DNA of 64,000 bases, from the NCBI RefSeq assembly GCF_900129765.1, contig NZ_FQWU01000001.1, positions 1,364,001 to 1,428,000 of the forward strand. Reading direction: 5' to 3'. Numbering within the stretch: the stretch's first letter is position 1; every line of letters begins with the position of its first letter. Both the position numbers and the translations under genes were made by a program. The notes below the pieces were generated by a model. That model worked only from the letters and a program-made list of their open reading frames with translations. It did no database searches and was not told where the DNA came from. The stretch is from Massilia sp. CF038 (GTDB lineage Bacteria > Pseudomonadota > Gammaproteobacteria > Burkholderiales > Burkholderiaceae_D). This document shows, piece by piece, positions 7,901 to 17,572 of the stretch.

Positions 7901-9938
7901 CGCCATTGAGCGCCAGCGTCTGCAGCACCGTGTCAGGCGCGGCCACCACCTGCTGCGCGATCCCGGCCGGCACCGGCACGCACACCGTGCGCAGCGCAGT
8001 GGCATTGCGCAGCACCGCGCACAGGGCCTGGTCGAGCTGGCGCCAGTCGGGCGCTTCGGCAAAGCGCCAGGCATAGGCGATGTTGTAGCGGCAGCCGCCA
8101 GGCTGGAGCGACTCCAGCGTCCAGTAGCGTTGCTGGGCCGGCGTGGCGGGCGCCGGTCCGCGCTGGTCCTGACGGTGCTGCAGTGCGGCCGTCCTGGCCG
8201 CCGACGGCAGCAGCGCTGCTTGCGCGGCGAGGGTGGGATGGCGCAGCAGCGCCACTGCATCGACCTGGGCGCCGCAGGTGTCGGCAATGCGGCGCGCCAG
8301 ACGCACCGCCAGGATCGAATGGCCGCCCAGGGCAAAGAAGCTATCCTCAGGATGGACCGGACGCACGCCCAGCAGCTCCTGCCACAGCGCTGCCAGCATC
8401 GCCTGTTCGGTGCTCAGCTCTGCGCTCCGCGCATGCGCATGCGACTGGCGCGCCAGCGCACGGATGGCATTGCGGTCAGTCTTGCCGTTCGGTAGCAGCG
8501 GCATCTGCGCAAGGATGTGCCAGTCAGTCGGCACCATGTAAGCTGGCAGACGCGACGCCGACCACGCTGCCAGTGCGGCGGCGTTGACGTCGGCGCTGGC
8601 TTCGATGGCGCAGCGCAGATACGGCCCGGTCAAGTCGCTGTCCATGCCCACCACGGCAGCTGCTGCCACCGCCGAATGGGCGCGCAGCGTCATCTCAATC
8701 TCACCCAGTTCGATGCGAAAGCCGCGCAGCTTGATCTGGTCGTCGCGCCGGCCCAGGAACTCGATACGGCCGTCGGCAAGCTGGCGGCCAAAGTCGCCGG
8801 TGCGGTACATCGCCCGTCCCGGGTACTGCGGGTCGGGCAGGAACACGCTGGCACTCAATGCAGCGCGATTCCAGTAGCCGCGGGTCACGCCCGGGCCGCC
8901 GACATGGATCTCGCCTTCCTCACCCGGAATCACCGGGGCGCCGCTGGCGTCCAGCAGATACAGGTGACGGCCCAGCAAAGGGCGGCCAACGGTCATGCGC
9001 TGTTCATCCGGCGGCACCACGCAGCCGGTCGAGTATGTGGTGTCTTCCGACGGCCCATACAGGTTGTAGACGCGGCAGTCGGGCAGCACGGCATAGATCT
9101 GGCGCACCAGATCCAGCGGCAGCGGCTCGCCCGCCAGATTGATCACCTTCAGCTGTTCTGGCAACGCTTGCTGCGCAAGCAGCTCGCGCAGCACCGAAGG
9201 CACCGTATTGAGCAGCGTGGCCGCATGGCGGCCAGCGCTGGTGGCAAACGCAAGACCGTTGTCGATGATGTCGATTGTGCCGCCCATCGTCAGGGGGGCA
9301 AAAATTTCAAATACCGACAGATCAAAGGTGATGGACGTGGCAGCGACCACACGCGACAGCTCATGCTCGCTGTATTCCGCATGTGCCCACGCCAGCATGC
9401 AGTTGACGTTGCGATGCTCGATCATTACCCCCTTCGGCCGTCCGGTGGAGCCGGAGGTGAAGATGACATAGGCCAGGCCGGCCACATTACTCATCTCCGG
9501 ACCGTCCTCGGTGCTGTAGCCGGCCAGTTCAGCCTCCAGCGCATCGAGACACAATGGGACCGCGTGCCGTAAATCGATCTGCGCGGCCAGCGCCGTGGTC
9601 GTAATCACAAAGGGTGCGGCGATATCGTCGAGAATGAAGTTGATGCGCTCGGCCGGGTGCGCCGGATCGAGCGGCACATAGGCGCCGCCTGCCGCCATGA
9701 CACCCAGCAGGGCCGCTGGCAGATCGATGGTGCGCGGCAGCAGAACGCCGACGGGCGTTTCGCCGCGCACACCCCGCTCGCGCAGCAGGCGTGCCAGGGC
9801 ATTCACGCGCCTGGCCAGTTCGGCGTAGTTGAGGGCCTGTTCGCCGCAGCGCACGGCCACCCGGGCCGGTGTGCGCTCGGCCTGCTGGAACACGCGGCGG
9901 TGCAGGCAAGCCTGTACGATGTCGCTTTCATATGGCAT
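4965..9938 (-). CDS. NRPS, A(Ala)-PCP-C-A(Cys-like)-PCP
   Basis: About 1657 residues from ATG 9938, chosen because AAGGA lies 8 nt upstream; another ATG at 9947 overlaps the previous stop as ATGA. Order: A domain 1 (about 20-495; TSGSTGRPKG, GPSEDT, NGKTD), PCP 1 (S541 in ALGGHS), condensation domain (about 595-1030; intact H722-H723-x3-D727-G728), A domain 2 (about 1045-1530; TSGSTGTPKA, GGATEA, SSGKVD), PCP 2 (S1583 in DVGGDS). By-eye pocket codes are DLFNNALTYK for A1, matching a known Ala code, and DLYDFSLIWK for A2, nearest to the Cys codes DLYNLSLIWK/DLYNMSLIWK but with Asp and Phe at two positions. The protein starts with A, so it must take its upstream C domain from the hybrid protein encoded before it. 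No epimerase, methyltransferase or thioesterase was seen. Confidence 0.95.
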   Translation of the reverse strand: MPYESDIVQACLHRRVFQQAERTPARVAVRCGEQALNYAELARRVNALARLLRERGVRGETPVGVLLPRTIDLPAALLGVMAAGGAYVPLDPAHPAERINFILDDIAAPFVITTTALAAQIDLRHAVPLCLDALEAELAGYSTEDGPEMSNVAGLAYVIFTSGSTGRPKGVMIEHRNVNCMLAWAHAEYSEHELSRVVAATSITFDLSVFEIFAPLTMGGTIDIIDNGLAFATSAGRHAATLLNTVPSVLRELLAQQALPEQLKVINLAGEPLPLDLVRQIYAVLPDCRVYNLYGPSEDTTYSTGCVVPPDEQRMTVGRPLLGRHLYLLDASGAPVIPGEEGEIHVGGPGVTRGYWNRAALSASVFLPDPQYPGRAMYRTGDFGRQLADGRIEFLGRRDDQIKLRGFRIELGEIEMTLRAHSAVAAAAVVGMDSDLTGPYLRCAIEASADVNAAALAAWSASRLPAYMVPTDWHILAQMPLLPNGKTDRNAIRALARQSHAHARSAELSTEQAMLAALWQELLGVRPVHPEDSFFALGGHSILAVRLARRIADTCGAQVDAVALLRHPTLAAQAALLPSAARTAALQHRQDQRGPAPATPAQQRYWTLESLQPGGCRYNIAYAWRFAEAPDWRQLDQALCAVLRNATALRTVCVPVPAGIAQQVVAAPDTVLQTLALNGEEDAHREAAAFAARPFQLEREIPLRALAINVAGGASLLVIVTHHIAADGSAELIQAAVTAAYRGESLPPGTSSIDAAGWLHGAEHGAAVAVDQRWWAAEFSDPPQPLALPADRAPATQPRGQGGQVIVSADAGMRARLTAVCAEHAVTPFHALLALSWAYLARLCGQDDICVAVPVTDRPHPGLSDAIGCFVNTVLMRGQVNLQSDIATLLRHARERALAAQAHSRAPIDRVVGANACLRMGHGGIVANVMLSVLQEAGALTLGSAHGEPVDIELPASRFDLSMFFRLSDDGIRLVVEYDGERFDRTSARRIGEGWMTLARAALADPGLTVGMLPLLTPTERRTILDDWNATAVTHARVNTLHGMFLERAQRQPDAVAIRTDAGELSYAELAAQAALMAQCVLAAGARPGNRVAVLCDRQPYLVASLLGIMMAGCVYVPLDPDSPLLRHQAMLDVAGARLLVSDAVFAERARALAAHTVLTTIQADAPVAPHAQRALPADDVERLAYIIFTSGSTGTPKAVAVRHRPAHNLIDWVNRTHRVGPGDCLLFVTSVSFDLSVYDMFGMLAAGGTIRIAGRASVRDPQALARILVEEDVTFWDSAPIALDQCVPYLEGQRARALRLVFLSGDWVPVTLPDRIRACADAEVVALGGATEAVIWSNWHPVEQVQPGQTSIPYGRPIQNARYHILDHRLEPVPVGVAGDLYIGGDVLADGYYGDPALTAQRFIADPFGAPGQRLYRTGDRARYFADGSMEFLGRLDNQVKIRGYRIETSEIETALAAQVGVRAAHVAIRGERQARWLCAYVVTDTPDEPGLARRLAAALRARLPEYMLPRAIVPLAALPLNSSGKVDRARLPEPQFQSEAVSTSAAPITLMDKRVLAVWQEVLGRQDIGPDDNFFDVGGDSARLIATHRALESLAQRKLPLVDLFRHTTVRGLSAWLGATTQASAPPPAQRAGGGLARVAALRKSTRSPSTTKET

Positions 9939-9943
9939 GTTGA

Positions 9944-12900
9944 TCATCCTTGTTTGACTGCCACGCGCCGGGAACGCACCGCGTTCCAGGCCGGCTTGGC
10001 CGGGGCGGCATCTTTGCCGTCCCATCGGTTTTCGAGAGTGCGATTGAGCGCGTGCAGCGTGAGATCGGGCTGCGCCGCCACCAGGGTCACCAACTGGACC
10101 AGGCAATCGGCCAGGCGCGCAATGGTGGCGCTGGAGAACAGACCGGTGCGGAAGTCAATCCCGCCTTCCATTGCCCCATCCTTGACCACCAGCGAAAGCT
10201 TGATGTCATGCACCGACAGCAGGAAATTCGCTTCCAGCAGTTCCGCCTCGATGCCCGGCAGATCCCAGTCGGGCAGCGGGACGTCGTGCAGCACAAACCA
10301 GGAGCGGAACAGCGGGGCCGACTCGCCCGTGCGGCGCTGCGGATTGACAGCTTCCACCACCTGGTCGAACGGCACATCCTGATGCGCATAGGCTTCGATG
10401 GCGGTGTCACGCACCTGGCTGAGAACCGCGCTGAAGCTCGGGTCGCCCTGGAAGCCGGTGCGGATCGCCAGGCTGTTGACCAGGAAGCCGACCGTGTCAG
10501 CCAGCTGCGGGTAGGCGCGGTGCCCGGCCGGCACACCGACAATGATGTCGTCCTGCCGGCACCACCATTGCAGCAGGACGGTCCATGCCGCCAGATAGCC
10601 CATGAATACGCTGGCGCCTTGCGTGTTGCAGACCTGGCGGAAGCGCGCGGCGGTGCCGGCATCAATGGCGAACGGTACGCGCTCGCCGCTGATCTCGTCG
10701 TCCTCGCTGATTTCGCCCTCGGTTGGCAATGCCAGGACGGGCAATGGCGTGGCAAGCTGGCGCCACCAGTATTCGAGCTGGCCCCTGAACTTGCCGGACG
10801 CCGTCTGCGACTGCTCCCACAGCGCCACGTCGGCATAGCGCACCTGCAGCGGCGGCAGTGCCAGCTGGTTGCCGCCGCGGTAAAGCGCACCGACTTCGCG
10901 CACCATGATCGCGGTCGACCAGCCGTCCCAGACAATGTGATGAACGGCCACGATCAGCGTGTGTTCGCGCGGGCCGAAACGCAGCAGCCGCACGCGCAGA
11001 TGGGGCCCCTGGTCCAGCATGAACGGCGTGTTTGCTTCAAAATCGATCGCGTGGCGGGCTGCCTCGCGTGTGTCGTCGGCATCCATGGTCACCAGCTGGA
11101 AGTCAATCGGTACACTGCCGTTGCGCACCTGGCAGGGCGTCGTTCCCTCGTCGCGGAATGCCATCGACAGGGCATCGTGACGCTGGGCGAAGGTGGCGAA
11201 GGCCTTCTGCAGGGCAGCGGCATCGAGCTCGCCGCGCAGATGGAAGGGCTCGACGATGTTGTAGGTACTGTTTTGCGGCACCATCTGATGATGGAACCAC
11301 AAGCGGGCCTGGGCTGCCATCATCGGCACCAGCGCGTCCGTGCTGGTGCTCGGACCGGGGCCGGGCAGTGCGGCCAGTGCGCTTTTGCCCCGGCTGTCGT
11401 CAATGGCCACGGCCAGTGCCCGCACGTTCGGCGCCAGGAACACGTCGCGCAGCGGGAAGCCCGGCTGCAAGCTGGTGCGAATGCGCGTGACCAGTTCCGT
11501 CAGCTGGCGCGAGTCGCCGCCGGTTTCAAAGAAGGTGTCGGTGACGCCAAAGTCGGTATGACCCAGAATCCCGCCCCATAACGCATGCAGCGCTTGCTCG
11601 GTGGGGGTTGCGGCCAGCTGGCGTGCAGGCGTGACGCGGCAGTCGTTGGCGGCTGGCAGACGCGCGCGGTCGATCTTGCCATTGGCCGACAACGGCAGTT
11701 CGGGCAGCACCAGGATCACTGACGGCACCATGTAGGCCGGCAGCTTGGCCGCCAGTTGCGAGCGGATGGCATCGCCTTCCAGGTCCTTGCCCGGGACAGG
11801 GCAGGCATACGCCACCAGGCGGCGTGCACCGTTTTGATCGGGCGCCATTTGCACCGCGCAGCTGGCCACGTCGGCCAGATCGCACGCGACCTTTTCGATT
11901 TCGCCAATCTCCACGCGGAAGCCGTTGATCTTGACCTGTGAGTCCTGGCGGCCCAGGAACTCGATCTGGCCATCGGCGCGCCAGCGGCCCATGTCACCCG
12001 TGCGGTACAAGCGGCCCTGGCCAGACGGATGCGGCACGAAGCGGTGTGCCGTTTCGTCGGCATTGCCGACGTAGCCGTCCGCCAGCCCGATCCCGCCGAT
12101 GTACAGTTCACCGGCCACCATATCGGGCCGGGGACGCAGATGCGCGTCGAGCACGTCGAAGGTCTGGTTGGCCAGCGCGCTGCCGTAGGGGATGCTGCGC
12201 CAGCCCGGGTCTACCTCGTCAATGACATAGCTGATTGACCAGATCGACGCCTCTGTTGCACCGCCCAGGCTCACCCGCAGCGCACCAGGTGCCACGCGGG
12301 CAATGCGCGCGGGCAGCGTGAGCGGAATCCAGTCGCCGCTCATCATCACGACGCGCAAACCGGCCAGCACCGGCGCGCGGGTCAGTTCAACCTGCGACAC
12401 CAGCAGATCCATTAATGCCGGTACCGAGTTCCACACACTCACGCCTTCCTGGCGCACCAGCTGCTCCCAGCATGCAGGATCGCCCGCCTGGGCTGCGGGC
12501 GGCAGCACCAGCGCGGCGCCGGCGGCGAAGGTGCCGAAGATGTCGTACACCGACAGGTCGAAGGACAGCGATGAAATGCCAAATATGCGGTCCCGCGCGG
12601 TGACGGCAAAGCGGTTGTTGATGTCCTCGACCGTATTGGCTGCGGCCCGGTGCCGCGTCATCACCCCCTTGGGCACGCCGGTGGTGCCGGACGTGAAAAT
12701 GATGTATGCCATGGCGTCAGGGTCGACAGCCGGATCGGTCCAGCTGTCTGCGATGGCACCGGGCTGCAGAGCACTGCGATCGAGCGGCAGCGCCTTGCAG
12801 TCATCAGGCCACATCAGTTCGGCGGTCAGTTCAGGTGAGGTGACGGCGTGTGCGGCATGCGCAATGCCGAACAAGGTATGCGCGCGTTCGCGCGGCAGCG

Positions 12901-15900
12901 CAGGATCGACCGGCACGTAGCACATGCCGGCGCGTAGAATGCCCAGCACGGCCACCACCTGTTCCCAGCCCTTGGGCAGGACCACGGCAATGCGGTCGCC
13001 AGCCTGTGCCCCTTGCGCCGTCAATGAGGCCGCCACCCAGCGCGCGCCCATGTCCAGCTCGGCATAGTGCAGGCGCACGCCGTCGGCCACCAGGGCCAGC
13101 GCGTCTGGTGTGGCCTTGGCCTGGCGCGCAAAGCCTGCATGCAGCAGCACTTCGTCGTGCACACGCCCGGTCTGGTTGGCTGCCTTGCGTGCGCTGCCGA
13201 TCTGGCGGGCCGCGCGTTGATCACGCCAGGATGTTGACGACCAGGCTTCGGGTTCGCTGGCCAGTCGTTCCAGCAAGCCAATGTACTCGGCAAACATCGC
13301 GTCCAGCATGGCAGGATCGAACAGCGCCTGGATCGAGTCCCAGTTGATCATCAGGTCCTGCCCGTCTTCATACAGCTGGCAGTCGAGCCACACTTGCGGG
13401 GTCTGTGAAATCCCTTCCACCAGACGGCCCAGCGTACCGACCACCGAACGGTTGGCGGCGGTGGGGAAAATCAGGCTGGTAAAGACATATGGCATGGCCG
13501 GCTGCGTGCCACGGCTGGCAGCAATCGCGCGCAGCAGCTTCACACCTGAAAACTGCAGGGCCGCGATATCGTCCCACAAGCGCTGCTGAACGGCCTTGGC
13601 GCGCTGCTCGAACGGCAGGTCTGCGCTGCAGTCGACTTCCAGCAGCAGCACCGAGGTGAAGTCGCCCATGACTTCGCCGATCTCTTCGTGCACTGGCAAG
13701 CGGCTGAAGGCGGGCAGATTCAGGCAGAAACGCGGGCTTTCGCTCCACGCGGCCAGTGTGTCGGCATAGGCGGCGCACAGCAGGATCGATGGCGTGGTGC
13801 CACTGTCGGCGGCGCGCTGGCGCAGGCGCTTCCAGAGGTCCGCGCCAATGCGCGCTTCACGCCGCACAAAGTGAACGTCGGTGAGCGTGTCGGGCGCGCA
13901 CAATAGGGGTAGGGAAGGCGCATTCGGGAAGTCGTCCGCGCGCGCCAGCCAGTAGTCACGCGCGCGCTGGAACGAGGGGCCGGATTCGAGTGCGATCTCG
14001 GCCAGCACGTAGTCGCGGAACGAGACCGGCAACGGCGCGGGATCGTAGTCCGGCTCCAGGTAGCGGCGCTCGAGCTCATGCCAAAAGATCGTGATGCTCC
14101 ATGCATCGGTGATCAAGAGGTCGAAGCTGATGTGCAGGCGCGCCTGATTGTCGGCCAGCTGCGAGACGCTCACCTCAAACAATGGCCAGCGCTCGCAATC
14201 CATGACCTGGTGCGATTTGGTCTGGCGCAGTGCGGCCAGGCGCTGCTCGGCTTGTTCGCTGGCGAGATTGGTGAAGTCGTTGACGGCAATGACGTAGTCG
14301 GGCACCTGGGGCAGGATGCGCTGCATGCCTTCCGGCGTAATCACGGCGCGCATCATGGGGTGGCGCGCGATGAGGCCGCGCAGGGCTTTCTGCAGCCGTG
14401 CCACGTCCAGCGCCGGGCAATCGAATTCTTCGTAGGCGTGCGCCGCCACCAGGTTGCCGCCGGTGGCGGTATTGCGGCCTACCCAGTAGGCGTGCTGGAT
14501 GTCGGTCAGCGGGAACGGCTCGAAGGCCTGCTCCCGATGGTGCACAAGTGCCGCTGCAATCGCTGCCTGGCCGGCTTGTTCGGCCGCATCGGCCGCCGCG
14601 CTGTGCTGGCCAGGGCCGGCTGCGTCAAGCGCCGCCATCAGCTGGGCGATGGTCGGATGCGACAGGATCATGCGCGGCTGCAGCGAAATGCCGACGCCGC
14701 GCGCCTGATGCGCAATCTGGATACTGAGGATGGAATCGCCACCGAGCGCGAAGAAGTTGTCGTTCATGCTCACGGCGTCGACCCCGAGTGCATCGCACCA
14801 CAGGCGTGCCAGACGCTGGTCCGTGCTCAGCGCCTGGTCCGGCGCCGTGTCAGCCTGCGTCTGGTCTTCGCCCGCGCGCATCTCGACGGCGACGCCCGGT
14901 TCGATCCAGTGACGTTTGCGCTCGAACGGATAGGCCGGCAAGGCCACGCGGCGCCCGACAGCGGGAACGCCCGCATCCAGATCCGTGCCGAGGCACCAGA
15001 GTTGCGCGCGTACGCGGGCAGCATGCAGTGATGCGTCGAGCGCGACATCTTTCGCGGCCATCAGCGGCACCTGGGCGATATCGGCGCGGCCGCTGGCGAT
15101 GTCACGCACAGCTGCCGACAACGAACGCCCTGGTCCACATTCAAGGAAGATATGGGCGCCGCTGTCGGCGATGTTGCGCACGCCGTCGGCAAAGCGCACC
15201 GTCCCGCGCAGGGAGTCGGCCCAGTATGCGGGCGACGTCGCCTGTTCAGCGCTGATCCATTCGCCCGTGAGGCAGGAGATGAACGGAATCTGCGGTACAC
15301 GCAGCTGCGCCCGGCCGGCTTCGGCCTGGAAGTCGGGACAGCAGGGCGCCATCATGGCCGAATGGAAGGCGTGCGACGTGGCCAGTGGCTGACACTCGAT
15401 GCCGCGCGCCGTCAGGCGTGCCTGTACGTCGGCGATCGCGTCATCCGGGCCTGAGAGCACGCAGACCTGCGGCCGATTGATTGCGGCCAGCGCGACTGCA
15501 TCGCCCAGTTCAGATGCAATATCGGCAAATAAGGCATTCACCGCCAGCATGCTGCCCTTGTCCATTGACTGCATCAGGCGACCGCGCGCGGCGACGAGGC
15601 GCAACGCGTCGTCCAGATCCAGAACCGAAGCCAGGCAAGCAGCCACATACTCGCCGATGCTATGGCCGATCATGGCGTCCGGCTGCAGACCCCACGCCAT
15701 CCATTGGCATGCCAGTGCGTATTCGACCACGAACAAGGCGGGCTGCGTCAGGCGGGTTTCCGCCAGCAGGGCCTGGGCGCGCGGGTAGTCTTCGGCAGTG
15801 TCTGGATACAGCAAGGCCAGCAAATCGAGGTCCAGCAACGGGCGCAGAATATCGCAGCAGTGACGTACCTGAGCCGCGTACACGCTGCCCGCCACGTAGT

Positions 15901-17539
15901 ACTCCGCGCCCATGCCAGGATACTGGGTACCCTGACCCGGGAACATGAAGACCGTGCGGGCATGGCTGATGGCGGCCCCGCGCGCCATGTCCGCCGCGCC
16001 GCCGTGCTGCAGCAGATGCGCGGCGTGCTCGGTGGACGACGCGACCACGGCCAGGCGCTGGGCGAAATCGCGCCGGCCATGGCGCAGCGTGAAGGCCACG
16101 TCGTCCAGCCGCAACTGCGGGGTGCTTGCCAGATGCTCGCCCAGGCGACGGGCGCTTTCCTTGACCGCCGTAGCGTTGAGGGCGGACATGCGCAGCATGA
16201 ATGGGCCGGCGGGCGCTTCCCGGTTGTCGTCCTGGGCCGGCGCTTCTTCCAGCACGGCGTGCACATTCGAGCCACCGATGCCGAACGAGCTGACGGCAGC
16301 GCGTCGCGGCGCCGGGCCGCGTGCCCAATCGATGGCGCGGTTGGCGGGCATGAACCCGGCGCCGCTGAAATCGATGGCCGGATGCGGTGCGTCAAAGTGC
16401 AGGGTGGGCGGGATGGTTTCGTGGTGCAAGGCCAGCGCCGCCTTGATCAGGCCAGCCACGCCGGCCGCCGCATCAAGGTGGCCGATATTCGCCTTGACCG
16501 CGCCCAGCACGCGCGGCGCAGCGCCGACCGGTGCGCCAAACGCTTGCGCCAGCGCCGCCACTTCGACCGGGTCGCCAAGGGCGGTGCCGGTCCCGTGGGC
16601 CTCGACATAGCTCACGCTGTCGGGCGCTGCATTGGCCACTTCCAGGGCGCCGCGGATGACCGCAGCCTGACCGTCGATGCTGGGCGCAGCGTAGCCAACT
16701 TTCGCGGCGCCGTCGTTGTTGGTGGCGCTGCCGCGGATGACAGCATAGATGGCGTCGCCATCGGCCTGCGCGTCGGCCAGGCGTTTTAGCACGACGATGC
16801 CGGCACCATTGCCGCGTACCGTGCCGCCGGCCTGCGCGCTGAACGGGCGGCAGTGGCCGTCGGGCGAGAGGATGCCGCCTTGCTGGTGCACATAACCCTG
16901 GTCCTGCGGGAATTCGAACGAGACGCCACCGGCCAGCGCCATGTCGCACTCGCCGGCAAACAGTGCCATGCCCGCCACGTGCACCGCCAGCAGCGAGGTG
17001 GAGCAGGCCGATTGCACCACCATGCTTGGGCCGCGCAAATCGAGCTTGTACGAGATACGGCTGGCCAGATAATCCTTCTCGTTCCCGATCAGGATTTGCA
17101 GCGGTGTCGCTTCGGCGCGCACCTTCGGATTGGTCAGCACATTGTTGAGCAGGTATGTATTCGGACCGCAACCCATGTAGACACCCACATTTTGCCCCTG
17201 CACGGCGGCGTGGCCGGCGTGTTCAAGCGCTTCGTACGCGCATTCCAGCAGCACGCGATGCTGCGGGTCGGTCAGCGCGGCTTCGCGCGGCGACATGCCG
17301 AAGAACGGCGCATCGAAACAGTCTGCCTGATCAAGCAGGAAGGCTGCCGGCACATGGTGGCTCATGCCGTCCGATGGGGGGGCGCTCACCGGCCTGTCGA
17401 GCCAGGACACCGCCTCATGCCCGCGCAGGATGTTTTCCCAAAAGGCCGCGGCATTCTGCGCCCCGGGAACGCGGCAGGAGAAGCCGATCACGGCGATATC
17501 GATGCCGCCGCTGGCGGCGTTGTCGTCGTAGGAGGTCAT
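9944..17539 (-). CDS. Hybrid PKS-NRPS, KS-AT-ACP-Cy-A(Cys)-PCP-C
   Basis: A 2531-residue megasynthase. Ketosynthase about 12-435 with C179 in QSACSTSL, H315 in EAHGTGTALGD and H354 in NIGH. Acyltransferase about 530-875 with S627 in GHSIGE and HAFH (723-726), the malonyl-CoA signature. Carrier protein S936 (ALGGDS). No KR, DH or ER, so the beta-keto group should stay. Heterocyclisation domain about 1005-1440 with PLTDIQHAYW and the DxxxxDxxS motif (D1140, D1145, S1148). Adenylation domain about 1470-1960 with pocket code DLYNMSLIWK, a Cys code; no oxidase domain is inserted. PCP S2010. Terminal condensation domain with H2200-H2201-x3-D2205-G. Expected chemistry: add one malonate unit, then condense and cyclise Cys to a thiazoline, and pass it to Ala on the next protein. 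The KS needs an upstream acyl donor not seen here. It sits 34 nt after the MFS gene. Confidence 0.96.
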   Translation of the reverse strand: MTSYDDNAASGGIDIAVIGFSCRVPGAQNAAAFWENILRGHEAVSWLDRPVSAPPSDGMSHHVPAAFLLDQADCFDAPFFGMSPREAALTDPQHRVLLECAYEALEHAGHAAVQGQNVGVYMGCGPNTYLLNNVLTNPKVRAEATPLQILIGNEKDYLASRISYKLDLRGPSMVVQSACSTSLLAVHVAGMALFAGECDMALAGGVSFEFPQDQGYVHQQGGILSPDGHCRPFSAQAGGTVRGNGAGIVVLKRLADAQADGDAIYAVIRGSATNNDGAAKVGYAAPSIDGQAAVIRGALEVANAAPDSVSYVEAHGTGTALGDPVEVAALAQAFGAPVGAAPRVLGAVKANIGHLDAAAGVAGLIKAALALHHETIPPTLHFDAPHPAIDFSGAGFMPANRAIDWARGPAPRRAAVSSFGIGGSNVHAVLEEAPAQDDNREAPAGPFMLRMSALNATAVKESARRLGEHLASTPQLRLDDVAFTLRHGRRDFAQRLAVVASSTEHAAHLLQHGGAADMARGAAISHARTVFMFPGQGTQYPGMGAEYYVAGSVYAAQVRHCCDILRPLLDLDLLALLYPDTAEDYPRAQALLAETRLTQPALFVVEYALACQWMAWGLQPDAMIGHSIGEYVAACLASVLDLDDALRLVAARGRLMQSMDKGSMLAVNALFADIASELGDAVALAAINRPQVCVLSGPDDAIADVQARLTARGIECQPLATSHAFHSAMMAPCCPDFQAEAGRAQLRVPQIPFISCLTGEWISAEQATSPAYWADSLRGTVRFADGVRNIADSGAHIFLECGPGRSLSAAVRDIASGRADIAQVPLMAAKDVALDASLHAARVRAQLWCLGTDLDAGVPAVGRRVALPAYPFERKRHWIEPGVAVEMRAGEDQTQADTAPDQALSTDQRLARLWCDALGVDAVSMNDNFFALGGDSILSIQIAHQARGVGISLQPRMILSHPTIAQLMAALDAAGPGQHSAAADAAEQAGQAAIAAALVHHREQAFEPFPLTDIQHAYWVGRNTATGGNLVAAHAYEEFDCPALDVARLQKALRGLIARHPMMRAVITPEGMQRILPQVPDYVIAVNDFTNLASEQAEQRLAALRQTKSHQVMDCERWPLFEVSVSQLADNQARLHISFDLLITDAWSITIFWHELERRYLEPDYDPAPLPVSFRDYVLAEIALESGPSFQRARDYWLARADDFPNAPSLPLLCAPDTLTDVHFVRREARIGADLWKRLRQRAADSGTTPSILLCAAYADTLAAWSESPRFCLNLPAFSRLPVHEEIGEVMGDFTSVLLLEVDCSADLPFEQRAKAVQQRLWDDIAALQFSGVKLLRAIAASRGTQPAMPYVFTSLIFPTAANRSVVGTLGRLVEGISQTPQVWLDCQLYEDGQDLMINWDSIQALFDPAMLDAMFAEYIGLLERLASEPEAWSSTSWRDQRAARQIGSARKAANQTGRVHDEVLLHAGFARQAKATPDALALVADGVRLHYAELDMGARWVAASLTAQGAQAGDRIAVVLPKGWEQVVAVLGILRAGMCYVPVDPALPRERAHTLFGIAHAAHAVTSPELTAELMWPDDCKALPLDRSALQPGAIADSWTDPAVDPDAMAYIIFTSGTTGVPKGVMTRHRAAANTVEDINNRFAVTARDRIFGISSLSFDLSVYDIFGTFAAGAALVLPPAAQAGDPACWEQLVRQEGVSVWNSVPALMDLLVSQVELTRAPVLAGLRVVMMSGDWIPLTLPARIARVAPGALRVSLGGATEASIWSISYVIDEVDPGWRSIPYGSALANQTFDVLDAHLRPRPDMVAGELYIGGIGLADGYVGNADETAHRFVPHPSGQGRLYRTGDMGRWRADGQIEFLGRQDSQVKINGFRVEIGEIEKVACDLADVASCAVQMAPDQNGARRLVAYACPVPGKDLEGDAIRSQLAAKLPAYMVPSVILVLPELPLSANGKIDRARLPAANDCRVTPARQLAATPTEQALHALWGGILGHTDFGVTDTFFETGGDSRQLTELVTRIRTSLQPGFPLRDVFLAPNVRALAVAIDDSRGKSALAALPGPGPSTSTDALVPMMAAQARLWFHHQMVPQNSTYNIVEPFHLRGELDAAALQKAFATFAQRHDALSMAFRDEGTTPCQVRNGSVPIDFQLVTMDADDTREAARHAIDFEANTPFMLDQGPHLRVRLLRFGPREHTLIVAVHHIVWDGWSTAIMVREVGALYRGGNQLALPPLQVRYADVALWEQSQTASGKFRGQLEYWWRQLATPLPVLALPTEGEISEDDEISGERVPFAIDAGTAARFRQVCNTQGASVFMGYLAAWTVLLQWWCRQDDIIVGVPAGHRAYPQLADTVGFLVNSLAIRTGFQGDPSFSAVLSQVRDTAIEAYAHQDVPFDQVVEAVNPQRRTGESAPLFRSWFVLHDVPLPDWDLPGIEAELLEANFLLSVHDIKLSLVVKDGAMEGGIDFRTGLFSSATIARLADCLVQLVTLVAAQPDLTLHALNRTLENRWDGKDAAPAKPAWNAVRSRRVAVKQG

Positions 17540-17572
17540 GGCAATGCTCTCATCAGTGTCAGGTTGTTCAAA

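Noticed and set aside
1282-9938. Epimerase, methyltransferase or thioesterase domains in the two NRPS proteins
   Set aside because: After each PCP the chain goes directly to a C domain or ends; no GxSxG thioesterase or SAM-binding motif was found.
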